Assembly: GCA_029964075.1 (NCBI GenBank)
Contig: CM057130.1
Location: forward strand, 6,572,001 to 6,636,000
DNA: 64,000 bases
Origin: Patiria pectinifera
Lineage: Eukaryota > Echinodermata > Asteroidea > Valvatida > Asterinidae
Reading direction: 5' to 3'
In this document: positions 44,242 through 56,599 of the stretch, piece after piece
Layout of the letters: each line of letters opens with the position of its first letter
How positions within the stretch are numbered: the first letter of the stretch is position 1
Notes under the pieces: generated by a model
Seen by the model: the letters and a program-made list of their open reading frames with translations, nothing else
What the model was told of the DNA's origin: nothing
Database searches by the model: none
Program-made: the position numbers and the translations under genes

Positions 44242-47032
44242 GAAATCACTAGCTTGATACTCGATTTGTTGAGCTGCTATCCCGCAGCTAAAAATCTCTA
44301 AAAAAGAATGTTCATATCGAACAATAATGTTGGAAAACTGTTCAGTCAATGTTTGGGGCCCTTTGGGAAAAAAACCACACACAGACAACCGTAATACTTT
44401 CCCCAACAAATCATATTACTGTTCTTTGGATTTTTTTATATTTTAAATTATATTATTACTATTATGACACGGCCTAATTTTAAGAACAATTTAGATGTAG
44501 GTTTTTAACGTATGACAGTAAAATACGCAAATAATTCCCTTGTCCTTTTTCCGATCCATACGAACAACTTTATCTTTACAATTGGTGTATTTCTTCAGAG
44601 CTTTGAAAACATTTATTTTTCTTGGAATTCTGATTGACAATTATGTACGAAGAAACACAGAGCAGTTCAGTGCTATTTCAACATATTACTTTCATATACT
44701 CACTTATTTTTTTTCCAATTTCTATACAAGAAACAAAGGAATTAATGGGAACAACGGAGGGGGCGTATATTCGGTCTAAACGCAAACACGAGTTTTGACA
44801 CCCACGACCCTGACTCAAGGCTTGCCAGGGTTGTCGCGAGGGCGGCAATCGTTTGGGCTGATGCATCGATGCGCTTTTAATTAATTTAATCAGCTCCTCT
44901 GAGGATAATTGCCAAGCAAGCAAGAAAGCCCTACACGTCGCTGTGATGAACTGCGCAGGATAGAACATCTTGAGTGATCGACCCTGTATACTTGAAAGCG
45001 AAGGCTTAAAAGCGAAATTTGAAGGAAAAAACCCAGAATGATCTGTCTTCCTACCTGACTGATATTTTTAAAGACTCGATTTTCGGATTTGACCGGTGTA
45101 GAGGAAGCATTATAAGTGATGTCTATTCTTTATTTATTAACATTAGCTCAACACAAGCAAAGCCCCCACGTTGTCATTTTGTTGTTAAAAAAATACTAGT
45201 AGTTGATACCACCCCCGGCTTTTCATTTGTACGAAAAAGAAAAAAACGACTTTTTTGAAAACTCTACACATTTTGCCCCACTCGAAACCAAGATACAAAA
45301 CTATCTACGCTAGAAGATAGTAACCAAACGTAGGTTGCACATTTTATTTTCTAAAACAACACTGCACAATCAACATCTACTCTTTTAGAGCAATAATCAT
45401 CCCTGAATAGTCTAAAAGTCAAATATCAGTAGCTGAAATTGATCGTCTCGGGCCCACAAGAAAAACAATATGTAATTTCTTCAGTTCAAAGGGCACGAAG
45501 CAAATCTGTGCTGTCAAAGTAGAATTCCCGACTGGAGATTTTCAGGGTCAGGATTTATGCTGGCAACCGAAGCCGTGATTCTATCCCCAAATCTCCACTT
45601 AAAGATTTGGTCGTAATTTCGTGTAGTTTCTTCAAAGATGCCACAGCGACCACAACTATGATTTGCATGGACTAAGCCAAACAACTGACCTCAGGTGAAC
45701 AATTTAAAAAGAAAATCAGGAAGACGCTATGGGGAAAAGCCAGAGTAAATTTGAACACATTTTGCTTCATTTTTTTACTTAACTGGGAATTTTGAGGGGA
45801 ACGGTATAACTCAGAGAAATGTTCCTCGATTTTCCCCGGCCTATATAAAAATACATCTATTTCAAAACGCCTCAAGCGGCCCAAGTAAGTCGCATAATCT
45901 GCATGAGTTTTCTGAAAGTGAGCAGAGTCAGCGGGTCTAAAATTCAAATATATCTGTTTGCTTGAAGTATGCAGAAATTCCCTCTTCCCTAAATTCTACG
46001 TCTCTTGTATGTTGCAGGTCATTGATTAAAAAATCAAACACAGCTGTACCGTTCTGTCATATCACCAGACATTTAATTTAATTCCGCCAGTCTCCCCCCA
46101 AAAAAAAAAAACCCATGAATACATAACAAAAATAGATGGGCAGAGTCAATCAATTAGACAGTCTTTTATCTATCTTGATGTTTGATGAAACTTCAACAAC
46201 TTTGCAGCCATACGCCTCTATGTTATCATGATGGATTTAGTTTCATAAAAGCGAACAATTAATGCCCGGGTCAGGGGCAGGTCCCCATTAACCCCAGGGC
46301 ACGCTCAATAATCGATCGCTCTGTTGGTTTAAGACCCGTCTGCCCCTCCTCCACCCCCTGTCAACCCCTATTCACCTATAAATTAAAGGTGTTCCACTCC
46401 TTCCCTACCATCATACGTCGGCACCGTGCCTGTGTGATCTGGGGTGTTGTTAGCGAGGCGGCATCCTCTTGAGTATCGACATCCCCTTTCGTCTATTGTG
46501 AGCTACTAATTGACAGACTTAAGCCAGTAATTAGTAACTCCCAAATTGGCTGCGGCAACTCCCTGAGTCTGTGGGATTAGCGCTCTGTTGAAACCCCCTG
46601 CCCAATGCCCATTATCGAGAGGTGCTGAATCGGCGGCTGGAGGCATGGAACAGAAAGTTTGAATTTGTTACAGGAAGAAAGTTTCATCAGATCAGATTTG
46701 TGAATTAATCAAACATTCGTGTATGATAGAAAGCACACATAACTTACCCCCATAGTTTGACAAACCTTTGAATTCCATTCAAATTAGAACAAGATTCAGT
46801 ATCACAACTTTCGAAAAAATCATACGTATCAAAATGTTGTTATGTTAAGATACTTTATGAAGTTTTCAGCACTCATGTTGATCAGTTTATATACCTCATG
46901 ATACAAAAACCTTCAGATCTAAACCTGTGACAATCTTAAATGGTGATTCGTCAGTACTTTTCATAATTTCTAACACCTTGCGTACAACCTCTTGCGTACA
47001 GTTCCTAATTTGCCATGGATTGCAGTTAAATT
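44242..47032. other. Gene-free spacer, possibly regulatory in part
   Basis: No exon or RNA gene was recognised. Two GC-richer patches stand out: 44800-44960 (with GATGCATCGATGCG and TTTTAATTAATTTAATC) and 46260-46620 (with AATAATCGATCG, CCAGTAATTAGTAACTCCC). They hold homeodomain-type TAATTA words and could be conserved non-coding elements; this needs comparison with related genomes. Confidence 0.35.
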
Positions 47033-47480
47033 AAAGGCATTTGCCTCAAAAAAAAAAAAAAAACCCTGCCAATTTATTGGCGAAATACCTGTTTTTACTG
47101 TTAGCGAACAATGTCACAAAGCATCCTGTGAAATCATGGCAACTGGTGCTGTCATTTTCAAGATCGATTTTGATCAATTTCCAATTTTCTGTCGACCATC
47201 GTTGGAAAAAATTCCCAAATACTATTGCTAAATTTACCAAATTCATTTAGTCCACATTTTGTTTACATAATCGGTTACACATTCGTGAACGGTGAGCTAG
47301 CTAGTTCAGTTCCTGATCTGACAATTCTGACGTCATAACCGTCTTTCCTGCCTGGGAAGTAGGGTCAGGGAACCAGACTCATTTTCTCTTTTTAGCATCC
47401 AATGAACACTACAACTTCAAACAGGTCAGTGTAACAATATTTGCTATAAAATACTAACCTCTCAAATCCAACCATTCCTG
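47033..47480 (+). repeat. 530-bp MITE-like repeat, copy 3, partial
   Basis: AAAGCATCCTGTGAAATCAT, GGTGCTGTCATTTTCAAG, CGACCATCGTTGGAAAAA, GGGTCAGGGAACCAGACTC and CAGTGTAACAATATTTGCTA follow the order of 1864-2393. The overlapping 66-79 codon frames are repeat-derived. Confidence 0.6.
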
Positions 47481-49338
47481 GAAAATTATAGCAGACGCAC
47501 CGTCTTGTTTACATGTATTACCGTGAAGTGAATCTAATTGAGTCATGAAATGCAAGTTCCCCGGATCGGCAGCATGGAACTCACTTCTGAAAAAAAGGTT
47601 GAAAACGTAGCGCGCAGGACATAGGCCTACCCGTGGCTTTCAGCGCAGACCCCATTCAGCCAAAGAGGGACAATAGGGACGATAATGCAGCCCATGCCCC
47701 AACTGTCCAATTACCCCCGTGGACTGTGGAGTTGCAGACACCACACAGGGTTGCCCGCCGTGCTACAAACTCCCATCGGTTCAATAGTCGCCTTTGAGTG
47801 TGCCGACAACCCTGCCCACTATTGTCACTTGATAACCGGGGCTTGTTGAAACGCACAATGGAGTCGAGGGGTCCATTGGTGTGCTGTATTACCAAGCATT
47901 CAAAACTGGGGTATCCAAGTTGTTGGAACAGGCACGAGGGAGGAAAGCCCTGAGTGCGTTTCTTTTTCACTGCGACTGGTAGTGGGTCATGGGACAAACT
48001 TCGGAGCACACGGGTGGGAAAATCTTAAATTCTCGTACATCATATACCTAGTGGGAGTCAAGAATGTTGATGTTGGTTGGGTAGGCTTTGTGCATTTCTT
48101 CATTTCTCTTCAGATTCATCTTGAAGGTTTCAAAGATGATAATCTAACAATGTTATTACAAGTTGAGGTTGTCCCACTCTGTACCCAACATCTGCTTCAT
48201 AACAGCTATCAAAAGAGTAAGCGAAGAAAAAAAAAAAAAGGTTCCATTATTTTTAAAATCCTGCCCCAAAAACGTGCATGACAACAACGTCATCAGTTAT
48301 TGATCATGTGAAACCAAGCAACAGAACATTGTAACAAGAGTTTCCATCTCCGGTATGAATGGGTTCTAAAAAGAACTAGTAATGGGAAAGAGAGATTGAC
48401 AGCGTGATTTTTGCAAAGCTTGTTATTCAATTCATACATTGCAAGTCAATCTGCTCAACACAAATGCAGCCAGGTTTAAAGAAATCAGGTCTAAAATCCA
48501 GAATAATTCTCCTTATGTTTTTATTCCTCCTCGCTTTATAAATACGTCTCTCCCTTCCTTTCGAGAAGTCTGCATGTAAACATTGGAAACGTTTTGATTA
48601 ATCCACCCGCAGAGCGACTTAGTTTTCCACGGAGGTAGTGGTCGGCAGCCCAGCAGGACTGGGCTCACTGGGCCGATGGGTCAATGGAGACCAGAGCGAC
48701 ACGGCGGGGTAGCTGGCCGCCAACACAACAAACCTAATCCGGGATTACCTTGGGAGCTCTGACGGCCTTGGTGCGCTTGCCCGTGCCAGCCAGCCTGCAT
48801 CATACAGGCTGATAGAATTTACAGGAAAATGTATTTCCTTGGATTATAAACGGAAAGAGTGACTGTGGATAATCGAATTGAACATGTACCGGATTACTTT
48901 CCAGCCACACAATGCTCGATCTTTAGCTAAAAAAAACCGAGAGAGATGTTCCACATGAAATGTAAAAGACGAACGGTGCTATTTCTGATTTTCAGACATA
49001 AATTGAATTCTGGAAGGTGGAAACTGTGTCCATTTACCGAGAATTGGTCCACGGTCACTGGCCTTACGTTAGCCACTCCGCTGAGCTTGCCTGGAGCCCA
49101 CGTCCACTCATTTTGTGTACCGTCCAAATTAACCTCTTTCCAATTTAGAGAAATTCCCCGTTACTCACGGGATTCTAATAAGAGTGAGAGAAGATAATTG
49201 GGTTGCTAGCTTAAATGATTTCCTAACCCTGTATCATCTAATCAAGGTAGCTTTTCCAACTATAGCCGAACTAAAATGAGTATGAACTTTATAGCTCAAT
49301 GGTTGTACCCTAGTCCACACAAATCCCGACTTCATTAT
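47481..49338. other. Gene-free spacer upstream of the Sp5-like gene
   Basis: No exon recognised. GC-richer patches at 47640-47960 (with ACAATAGG, ACAATGG) and 48600-48800 may be regulatory. The minus-strand 117-codon frame at 47656-48009 shows no family motif. Confidence 0.35.
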
Positions 49339-49399
49339 TGGTTTTTTTAACTCCATCGTCACCGCATATCATTACTAGGTTGGCAGACAGAATTGCCCT

Positions 49400-49790
49400 G
49401 CACTTGGCCAATCAGCAGGCTCCGTTGTCGGCTCGTACGCCTTTGATCTCCCCTCTAATCCAATTATTTGTTTACACAAAAGTGGTGCGGACCTATTACT
49501 TGGTTAACTTGCCCGCCTTTTGTCCCGGCCTCAACCGTCCCTCCTCATAATCAACGTTATTACTTCAGTCAACAAATACCCAGCAGGATCTTTGTCAGCG
49601 GCTAATGGGTCCGGTTTCCTTTCATCAGCGCGGCCGCCTTTGTTTCTGATTGGGCAGCGGTGTTCATCAAAGCGGTGACGAGCTCACGCCTGATTGGCCG
49701 TCGGCACATGAAAGAAACACTTGGCTGTCGTCTGCGGTGTCCCGCCTCATTCACACGCGCTTATACAAATACGGTAGCAACCAGTGTGCC
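49400..49790 (+). promoter_or_regulatory. Promoter region of the Sp5-like gene with TCF/LEF-like and CCAAT sites
   Basis: CCAAT boxes: GGCCAATCAG near 49407, and CTGATTGGG and CTGATTGGCC on the other strand near 49646 and 49691. TCF/LEF-type words: CCTTTGATC at 49440-49448 (full consensus), CTTTGT at 49590, CCTTTGT at 49637-49643 and CATCAAAG at 49665-49672. TTATACAAATA at 49760 may act as a weak TATA. Vertebrate Sp5 is a direct Wnt/beta-catenin target with TCF/LEF sites in its promoter, which this layout resembles. Confidence 0.55.
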
Positions 49791-49941
49791 GTGGAAGCTT
49801 GTATTCACAGTCTCGACGCTTGCACGAGCACAACTCACTCTTACGCTAGCTCTCGTACTGGCTGAACGCACATCGCTCCTCGGCTCTCAACACTAAGGTC
49901 TGCTTCAATTCCGTCAGTTTCACGACGATTCACGGTTCAAA

Positions 49942-51494
49942 ATGCCTGAGGTGGACTGCTCGCAGTTTTTACAGGTTGGTAGAAGAGAATCATTAAATAT
50001 AACTTTGTCTAGAAGATATTGAAAATGAATCAATGTTGTTTAGTTTTAAAAGTACCAAGTGGAGTAAAGCGATTTGAAATATAGATTAAATAAGAAAATT
50101 CATAATTGGTATAGTGACAGGAAGGATATGTTTTTAAATGTTTTTTACATGAATACAAAAACGCCGGTTCTGATGATTTGTGGTCCACCAAAACACATTC
50201 TTCCAACTACAAGGTGTGTTGCATTTGAAAACATGTAAGGGTATAAAAGTTGACATGTGCCGAATCATGAATAACGAATGTTTTCCCGTATTTTTCTTAT
50301 ATTTGCAGTTGCCTGATAAGTGTTCTGCGACTTCAACAAGCCGAGTCCATTGGCTCTCCTAGCAGCAACCTGTAATAAGATCGGCGGCCCAGCACCCGCC
50401 GTGACCAAGCCTGCTCACGCCGTAGCACCACACCAAGCATCGATCAAGACAGACCGAGTCCCGGGCTACTTCGCTCCTCGCGTGCCGGTGTCATCATCCC
50501 CACCGGCCTTGGGGACAACGATGATCTCACCGCACCACGCAGTAGTCCCTGCCGTACCCAGATGCGAGCTGCCCCAACGCCACCAGCAGAGCTGTTCCCG
50601 GGCTGCATGCCGCCGGCTCTGCCTCTTCATAGCTCCCCGGTCATGTCTACGGTGTGCCCGCACTCCGTGGCTGCTGCCGCGGCATACTTCAACGCCTTCC
50701 ACCCGCCGGTCTCAGCTCTGGCCCCCATGGGACTGTTTGACCCAACTGCCCGCCGGCCTGTCGTCACCTCACTGCCACGGGGTCCATGGACTTGAACATT
50801 TACAGCACTACCTACCAAGCGGTATGCTGTCCCCTCCTCATTCCCTCAACATGCCGCTGACCGTTCAGCCAACTCCGGAAGAGATACCTGGTGGAGTGTT
50901 TCCACCCCAAGCCACCCCGGGTGCCACCATCACCCCTCACTCCTCCATCCCCTGACTATGCAGCTACGCCGGCCCGATATTCCACCAGCAGTCTCCCGTC
51001 AGTGGCTACTCCCCAGTACCAGTACCCCGGACTTTTTGATCACAAGTCGTCCCTGGCTAAGCTGGCGGCTGGTGACGATGCCGGCGTGCTGCCGGTGCCC
51101 CAACTGCCAGAACGCCAGCAACTCCGGCGAGCCCACCAAACGGAAGCAGCACGATCTGTCACATCCCAGGCTGCGGTAAAGTCTACGGTAAGACGTCCCA
51201 CCTCAAGGCACACCTCCGATGGCACTCTGGGGAACGTATTCTTCGTCTGCAACTGGCAGTTCTGCTGTAAGAGCTTTCCGCGCCGCGATGAGTTGCAGCG
51301 ACATCTCCGGACGCACACCGGGGCGAAACGCTTTATTTGCCCCGACTTCGGGTAACGCTACGTGCGAAGCAACCACCTGTCCACGCATCTCGAGACCCAC
51401 TCCTGGAAGTTAGGCCGAGTCTGATTCCAAGCTCATGGATGAGGAGGAGTGTGATGAGGACTGCGGTGATGAAATCTTGGACGTCACATCTTAA
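49942..51494 (+). pseudogene. Sp5-like zinc-finger transcription factor, broken coding exon
   Basis: Sp-family factors bind GC boxes through three C2H2 fingers. Exon 1 (49942-49974) encodes MPEVDCSQFLQ, like the short first exon of vertebrate Sp5. The GT/AG intron ends at 50308. Exon 2 shows the Sp box SPLALLAATCNKIGG, then an Ala-run (HSVAAAAAYFNAF), the buttonhead box [10 protein letters not shown], finger 1 ([20 protein letters not shown]), finger 2 ([20 protein letters not shown]) and finger 3 (VRSNHLSTHLETH), then an acidic tail. These pieces lie in changing frames: I count about eight shifts (near 50336, 50560, 50770, 50810, 50935, 51080, 51152 and 51228). Finger 3 has TAA at 51353-51355 and Phe in place of its second Cys. 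Usually invariant positions in finger 2 are also changed. It is a decayed unprocessed copy, or partly an error-prone GC-rich assembly stretch. Confidence 0.8.
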
Positions 51495-52340
51495 AGACTT
51501 GAACTTTTGGAAATGCATCTCATAGTGGCTGAATTTCTCAACTCAACTTAACGATGATTTTTAATTTATTGAATTTTTTTTGCATAATAACTCTTTGATG
51601 CTTTTGAAAATCTTTGCCAAAATTGCCAAGTTAAAATGGATTTCGGCCGGATGAAAATTCAGAATGGCTCTTTGAAGTTTTCCAATTACTGCCAAAAATG
51701 TACATTTTGAGCTTTTGCTTTGAAAGCTAGTGAACATTTAATGTTCGTTCAATTCTGGAACCTAATTTTGAAAATTTTTATATCATTTTGGTTTTTACTT
51801 TTCAATGATTGTGTAATTGATTATCCTACTGTTCATTTTTTTACGGGCGATCGTATTTTGAATATTAAATTATAAGAATGTTTTCATTGAGAAAATCATT
51901 ATTGATTGTTTGATTTTTTGTTGGTTACTTTGGGGAATAGACAGGAATATCTGGGTTAAGGTTTTTAAAAGATGAAATGGGTTACAATCACAGTGTTTTC
52001 ATTAGTATTTAATTTATTCATTAAAACGGGGTGCAACAATGAGTCTGATAATTGCAGTACAAATGAATGTAGCCCATCGTGCCCACTTCCTATGGCAGTT
52101 CTTGGTTTGGGAGTTCAGTTTTAATAGACACAAAGGTAGCTGACAACTTTTGCAAGCGGGGATGCCATCAGTATTTCCGAACTGCATGCATAATAAGTAA
52201 TGACCAGCAGAGAAGGATTCTTCTGAGATGCACGGGAATGGGTCATTCGGAAAACATTTCCATAGACTTTTGCACAAATTTTCTTAATCTTTAATGTCAC
52301 CTAACCCCAATTTTACCTTTGGGTCCTACCCCCACGAATT
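51495..52340. other. AT-rich 3' flank of the Sp5-like gene
   Basis: AT-rich and without exons; it probably holds the 3' UTR of the Sp5-like gene. No strong poly(A) signal stands out. Confidence 0.35.
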
Positions 52341-52348
52341 TCGGTATA

Positions 52349-52536
52349 CAGTCGAATCTCGTTAGTACAAACTCTGTTAATACAAAATTTCTGGTTATAA
52401 CAAACATGAGGCCTTGGTCCCGATTGTGCGTGTATGTACACAATGAATGGGACTGATGTTCCTCTTTATACAAAATTCTGATATATCAAACAATCTGGCT
52501 AGGTCCAAACGAGTTTGTATTAACGAGGCTCGACTG
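52349..52536. mobile_element. pogo/Tigger-type MITE
   Basis: Ends CAGTCGAATCTCGTTAGTAC and its mirror (GTATTAACGAGGCTCGACTG) are flanked by TA on both sides (52347-52348 and 52537-52538). CAGTCG ends with a TA duplication are typical of the pogo branch of Tc1/mariner. 188 bp, non-coding. Confidence 0.85.
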
Positions 52537-52839
52537 TACATGCATATGTACATGTACACTGTATTTATAAAGCTTTTGAACCACGAGCAATAGATCGTCT
52601 ATTGGCAACATTTCAAATGTTGCCTCTTTTTCAGGAGCTGTGACATTAGGGAGGCATTATAATGTCTTCAAGCTAATGTCCAGTGTCTCCTTTGTGTATA
52701 ATTAATGACGACAACATGTCTGCCAAAGGTCCCATTAACAGGTATTCTTGGACTACAATGTGGACAGTACAGTTATTTCCTTTGGTCGGCCCTGAATATA
52801 ACACATTGAGCGACTCGGAGCCGCGTTTGTTTGCAACTT

Positions 52840-53013
52840 AACTAACCATGTAAAACGTAACGTTTTGTTGATTCCTCTGGTAATGTGAGCTACTGTATTT
52901 GCATCAAAAGTGCACTGCCTTATTCGCAGCTAGCCGTGTAAAACGTAAAAGTTTTGCTGGTTCCCTGGTAATGCAAGCTATTTGCATCAAAAGTGCATTG
53001 CATTATTTTCACA
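52840..53013 (+). repeat. Two-copy tandem repeat of about 85 bp
   Basis: CATGTAAAACGTAACGTTTTG and CGTGTAAAACGTAAAAGTTTTG-type starts, each followed by CTGGTAATG and TTTGCATCAAAAGTGCA. Non-coding. Confidence 0.6.
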
Positions 53014-54410
53014 TTTTCATTAAAAACAAAGATCAACTATTACAGCTGCGTTCGGGACGTACCCCAGGCATGAGATTTTTCAGACTTTTGTCTGAAATCA
53101 GACTATTTGAATCTGAGAGAAAGACATTATCAGTATAGAAAGAAATGGCAGTCTTTCAGACCTATAATCCAATTTTCAAACTTTAAAATCCCTGGTACCC
53201 CGGTAATTTGTCTGGAATGAAAGAAGGCTCTTCCTTTCTTTATACATGTACATTGTACATGTTTGACTGCATGTATTTTGGTACATATATAAATATAGTA
53301 TGTATCACAGACAGGTGTACTTAGCAATGGTTAAACCTTAGAGAAAGGAAACACTCCTGCACCAACAGCCCCTTTAAGGCCCTCCTCCAACCCACCCCCC
53401 TTTCCCTCTGCAACCTCCCCGTCGCCGCCTCCCGAGTGATATTTCGCTCTTCCCTCCCTCTCCCTAGCTTCTCCCGGTCGGCACTTTGTTGTGATAACAC
53501 ATCTAGATAGACATCTGTCCCCGTAGATACGGTAATGGTTTTCCGCGGGTGTCGAGTGATCACGCTTCAAACTGCCGCGCGATCTCAATGATAAACGCGC
53601 GGAATCGATAGAAGAACTCCCCGGCGAGGATGGGCTGTGTATAGCTAGCACCGCCCGGGAGGCGAGGCAGTAACGGCAGTGTTGCAAGCGGCACCATGGC
53701 GTTGCATTCGGCGTGATTTTTGTCTTTCAATTTTTTTAGACCGCGGCAATTTCACAGACGAGATTGTTATAAGGCAGTCGTCTGTTGGCCACGAATGTTC
53801 TCCATCAATATCGAAAAAAGTGCATTTGGGTTGGGACTGGAGGTCAGACCTATTCTTGAGGGAAGATGCTTGTGAATTCCCTGAAGATGATGCGGAAGAG
53901 ATATTTTCACATACGCCTTCAGTAACTTTCACTTCCGCCGCATTGCTAAGCCTTCATCAACTATAGGTGGTATTTTTAATTTAAGATAACATCTTGTAAC
54001 TGTCCCAGTTGAATTTTGGTACGTGTGGACGCGCTTTGCAAAAACTGCCCATCATTGTTTAGAAACCCATCAAGCCTCGTTCTTGGAATATCACAGGTTA
54101 CTTTAAAATCTTTATTCCAACTCCGCGATATGCCTGTGTGATGATGACTGCACTCATAAAGTTTATGCATGTACATGTACATTGTATTGCAGCTGCAATA
54201 CATGTACATTTGAACTGCGCATGTATCTCGATCGTGTATCTTGAACCATATGTTTGTCCTGACATTGATGATTAATCCGTACGAAGAAATCTAAGTTTTG
54301 AACTCAAAATTTTCATATTTCACCTAAATTTAATTTATACTTGGTATTATATGTATTGGAATAAGTCATGTCACACAACTCACAAGCCAACATTTATCGT
54401 CAGGCCGGCG
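53014..54410. other. Spacer with a CpG-richer patch, no gene recognised
   Basis: 53390-53720 is GC-rich and rich in CpG (CGGTCGG, CGCGCGATC, GATAAACGCGCGG), which would suit a promoter or first exon. Frames on both strands (up to 118 codons) show no family motif. TACATGTACATTGTA-type palindromes cluster at 53240 and 54165-54210. Confidence 0.35.
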
Positions 54411-54419
54411 ATTATCATG

Positions 54420-54655
54420 GGTTACCTTGCAGTAACGACATTCTAGTCCCCTGGATGGGATGCCAGTCCATCGCAGGTTACTCCTCAGCTAATGCCGGTA
54501 CCTAGTAGACCTGGTACATGTATATACTCCTGAGGAGAGATGCAAGCGAGGGCTTACCCAAATGACATACCGTATATAGCCAGCAGCTGGATTCGAACCT
54601 CTGAACCTCTGATCAGGTTTCACAGATCCCTATAACCACCAGGCCACACTCCACA
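54420..54655 (-). repeat. tRNA-derived SINE, minus strand
   Basis: Read on the minus strand: GGCCTGGTGGTTATAGGG (A box region, about 54636-54652), GGTTCGAAT (B box, 54591-54599), then a body ending with TGGACTGGCATCCCATCCAG. The head resembles a tRNA, but its anticodon arm does not pair well. Confidence 0.6.
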
Positions 54656-54659
54656 GAAG

Positions 54660-55885
54660 GGTGTACATGTATTGTAGGTTTTTCCGAGCTTTCACGAAAA
54701 TGTATGTGTCTTGGTAATTTAGGATGGATCATCTTTACATACATGTACATGCTTTATGTGTATTCAAGTAAACCTGGCGCAACAAAATATGTACATGTAG
54801 TTCTTAATACTGAATGAGTAAAAACAAAAACATTCACTCTCAATGTTTTCAATGTTACAATTCTTAGGTCACTCGCCATGGCAATATCAATACACATGTA
54901 ATTCATATACATGTAGTGAACATTAATAATCCACAAAGTGTCGTTATCGATTGTTCTACGAGACCATATTTACACTACATCACTACTTTCCAAGCTCAGT
55001 TTTGAAAGTCGATTTTCGTTTCTGGAAATTGTATGACGAACGCTTCAACACAAAACCGAAAGTTTGAACTAGAACAATTAGGGCCTAACTGCATATTGTT
55101 CAGCCAACCACAAAATGCCTACCAAAATAATGATGATCAATTTGATTATGGATTAATTAACTGAATTTTAATGCGTGTTAACAGTTAATAATTTAATTCA
55201 ATTTCATGCTCATTATAATACATGTTAACCATTGCTATTCGTTTTCTCTTCCACAAATATTTCGTTTAGGTTTTTCTCTCTTAATGCCTGAATTTATCCC
55301 TTACATAGTCTTTGATGATTTACAAACTCCCTATCTATTTATGGATGAGGTTTTCCGAATCTAAAATAATAAACCTCCAAGATACTTTGATTTTAAAGTC
55401 AAAACAGCTTTTCATCGGAAGCTTTCTATGTCTCTCCCTCCTACAGTTTTCATATTTCTGCAACTCAACTCACATTTCACTGGCTCCCATATCGTGTCAC
55501 GCTTTACAATATCGACGAGATAACCATCAAAACCGGTAAGTGTTTCTCTTGGCGATGGGCGGCTGCCGGCCATTCCCCAGATCCTTATCTTTTACCTTGG
55601 ACTGCCGGTTGGTGTAATTGTTGGCCGGAGCCGAGCGAACGATGAACCGTCTTTGAACATGCCCTGGGTGTGTTTGGACCCGGGGTGACTCTCTCTCATC
55701 GGTGGCCGACCCACGGCCCACGGGACTCCGACCTGGTCACCGATCTACAACGGGTCGTCGGCTTCGTTGTCCGCCTTAGTATAATGCAGAGAATACAATT
55801 TTAAGGATAGTGAATGTTGCACGGAAAATCTATGATAATAATTCTTTTATTCTGAAGTGACTAGATTTCTGGGTCAGTTTCCGAA
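54660..55885. other. Spacer, no gene seen
   Basis: AT-rich, with TACATGTACATG palindromes at 54740-54915. A GC-rich patch at 55540-55780 (GGCGGCTGCCGGCC, GTTGGCCGGAGCCGAGCG) has no recognised protein or RNA. Confidence 0.35.
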
Positions 55886-55889
55886 AGTT

Positions 55890-56595
55890 GAGAAAGATAT
55901 GGATTTCTATAGCGCACATATAAATTTGATCAGGTTCTCAAGTCGAGGTACATCAGCTCAACGGGCCAATGAAACCCATTAAAAGGCCATCTCAGCTCCC
56001 TGGGGAGTAGCCTATACAGCTCGATGCTGCCATGTCGCTGCAATTGGCTAAATCAACTAGACACAACCATATCTGCCCTCCAACATGTGCCCATTTCACC
56101 CTGTGTGGGGAGAGAAACAATGAGTAACAAAGTGTCTTGCCTTAGAGTTGCAATGACACACGCACCACGCAACCCCAGGCTGGACTCGAACCCACAACCT
56201 GCAAGGGCGGATACAGGGGCCAACTGGGAGGGCGCCATGCCCCCTCCCCCTAAAAAAAAAAAAATACCGATCACAATTTTGTTCAGTGACGTCGCAATAA
56301 AGGTAGGCACAGAGGCACTGCGCATACCACAATCTTTTCTTTAAAAAAAAATGGTCAAAGTGGTCAGAAATTGCCTCAGATCTCACCACAGAGCAACTAT
56401 AATCCAACAAAATTTCCGGGGCCCTTTAGCGGGCCCCGAACCCCACGTCGTGATTTGTTTGGCCCACTTTTTTGGGGATTTTGCCCCCCAAAAAAAAAAA
56501 AATTAAAAAATGTGTTCTTGATCCGCCCTTGACAACCTCCAGATTTACCGACAAGATCATGAGTTCAATGCAATAGACCACGGAGGCCGGCCACA
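55890..56595 (-). repeat. tRNA-derived SINE, minus strand, split by a hAT-type element
   Basis: On the minus strand the A-box-like TGGTCTATTGCATTG (about 56562-56576) lies right of the insertion. The B box GGTTCGAGTCC (about 56181-56191) lies left of it. Removing 56202-56531 and one 8-bp duplication restores tRNA-head spacing. The body has AAGGCAAGACACTTTG and CTCTCCCCACAC, as in the SINE at 745-1012. Confidence 0.6.
56202..56531. mobile_element. hAT-type MITE (CAAGGGCGGAT ends), copy 1
   Basis: Starts CAAGGGCGGATACAGGGGC and ends TTGATCCGCCCTTG. ACAACCTG and ACAACCTC flank it (56194-56201 and 56532-56539), an 8-bp duplication with one change. The interior shares AGAAATTGCCTCAGATC, CACAGAGCA and GCGGGCCCCGAACCCCACG with 62600-62897. 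Confidence 0.85.
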
Positions 56596-56599
56596 GCAC

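Noticed and set aside
50466-51400. Minus-strand frames opposite the Sp5-like exon
   Set aside because: GC-rich antisense shadows of the zinc-finger exon.
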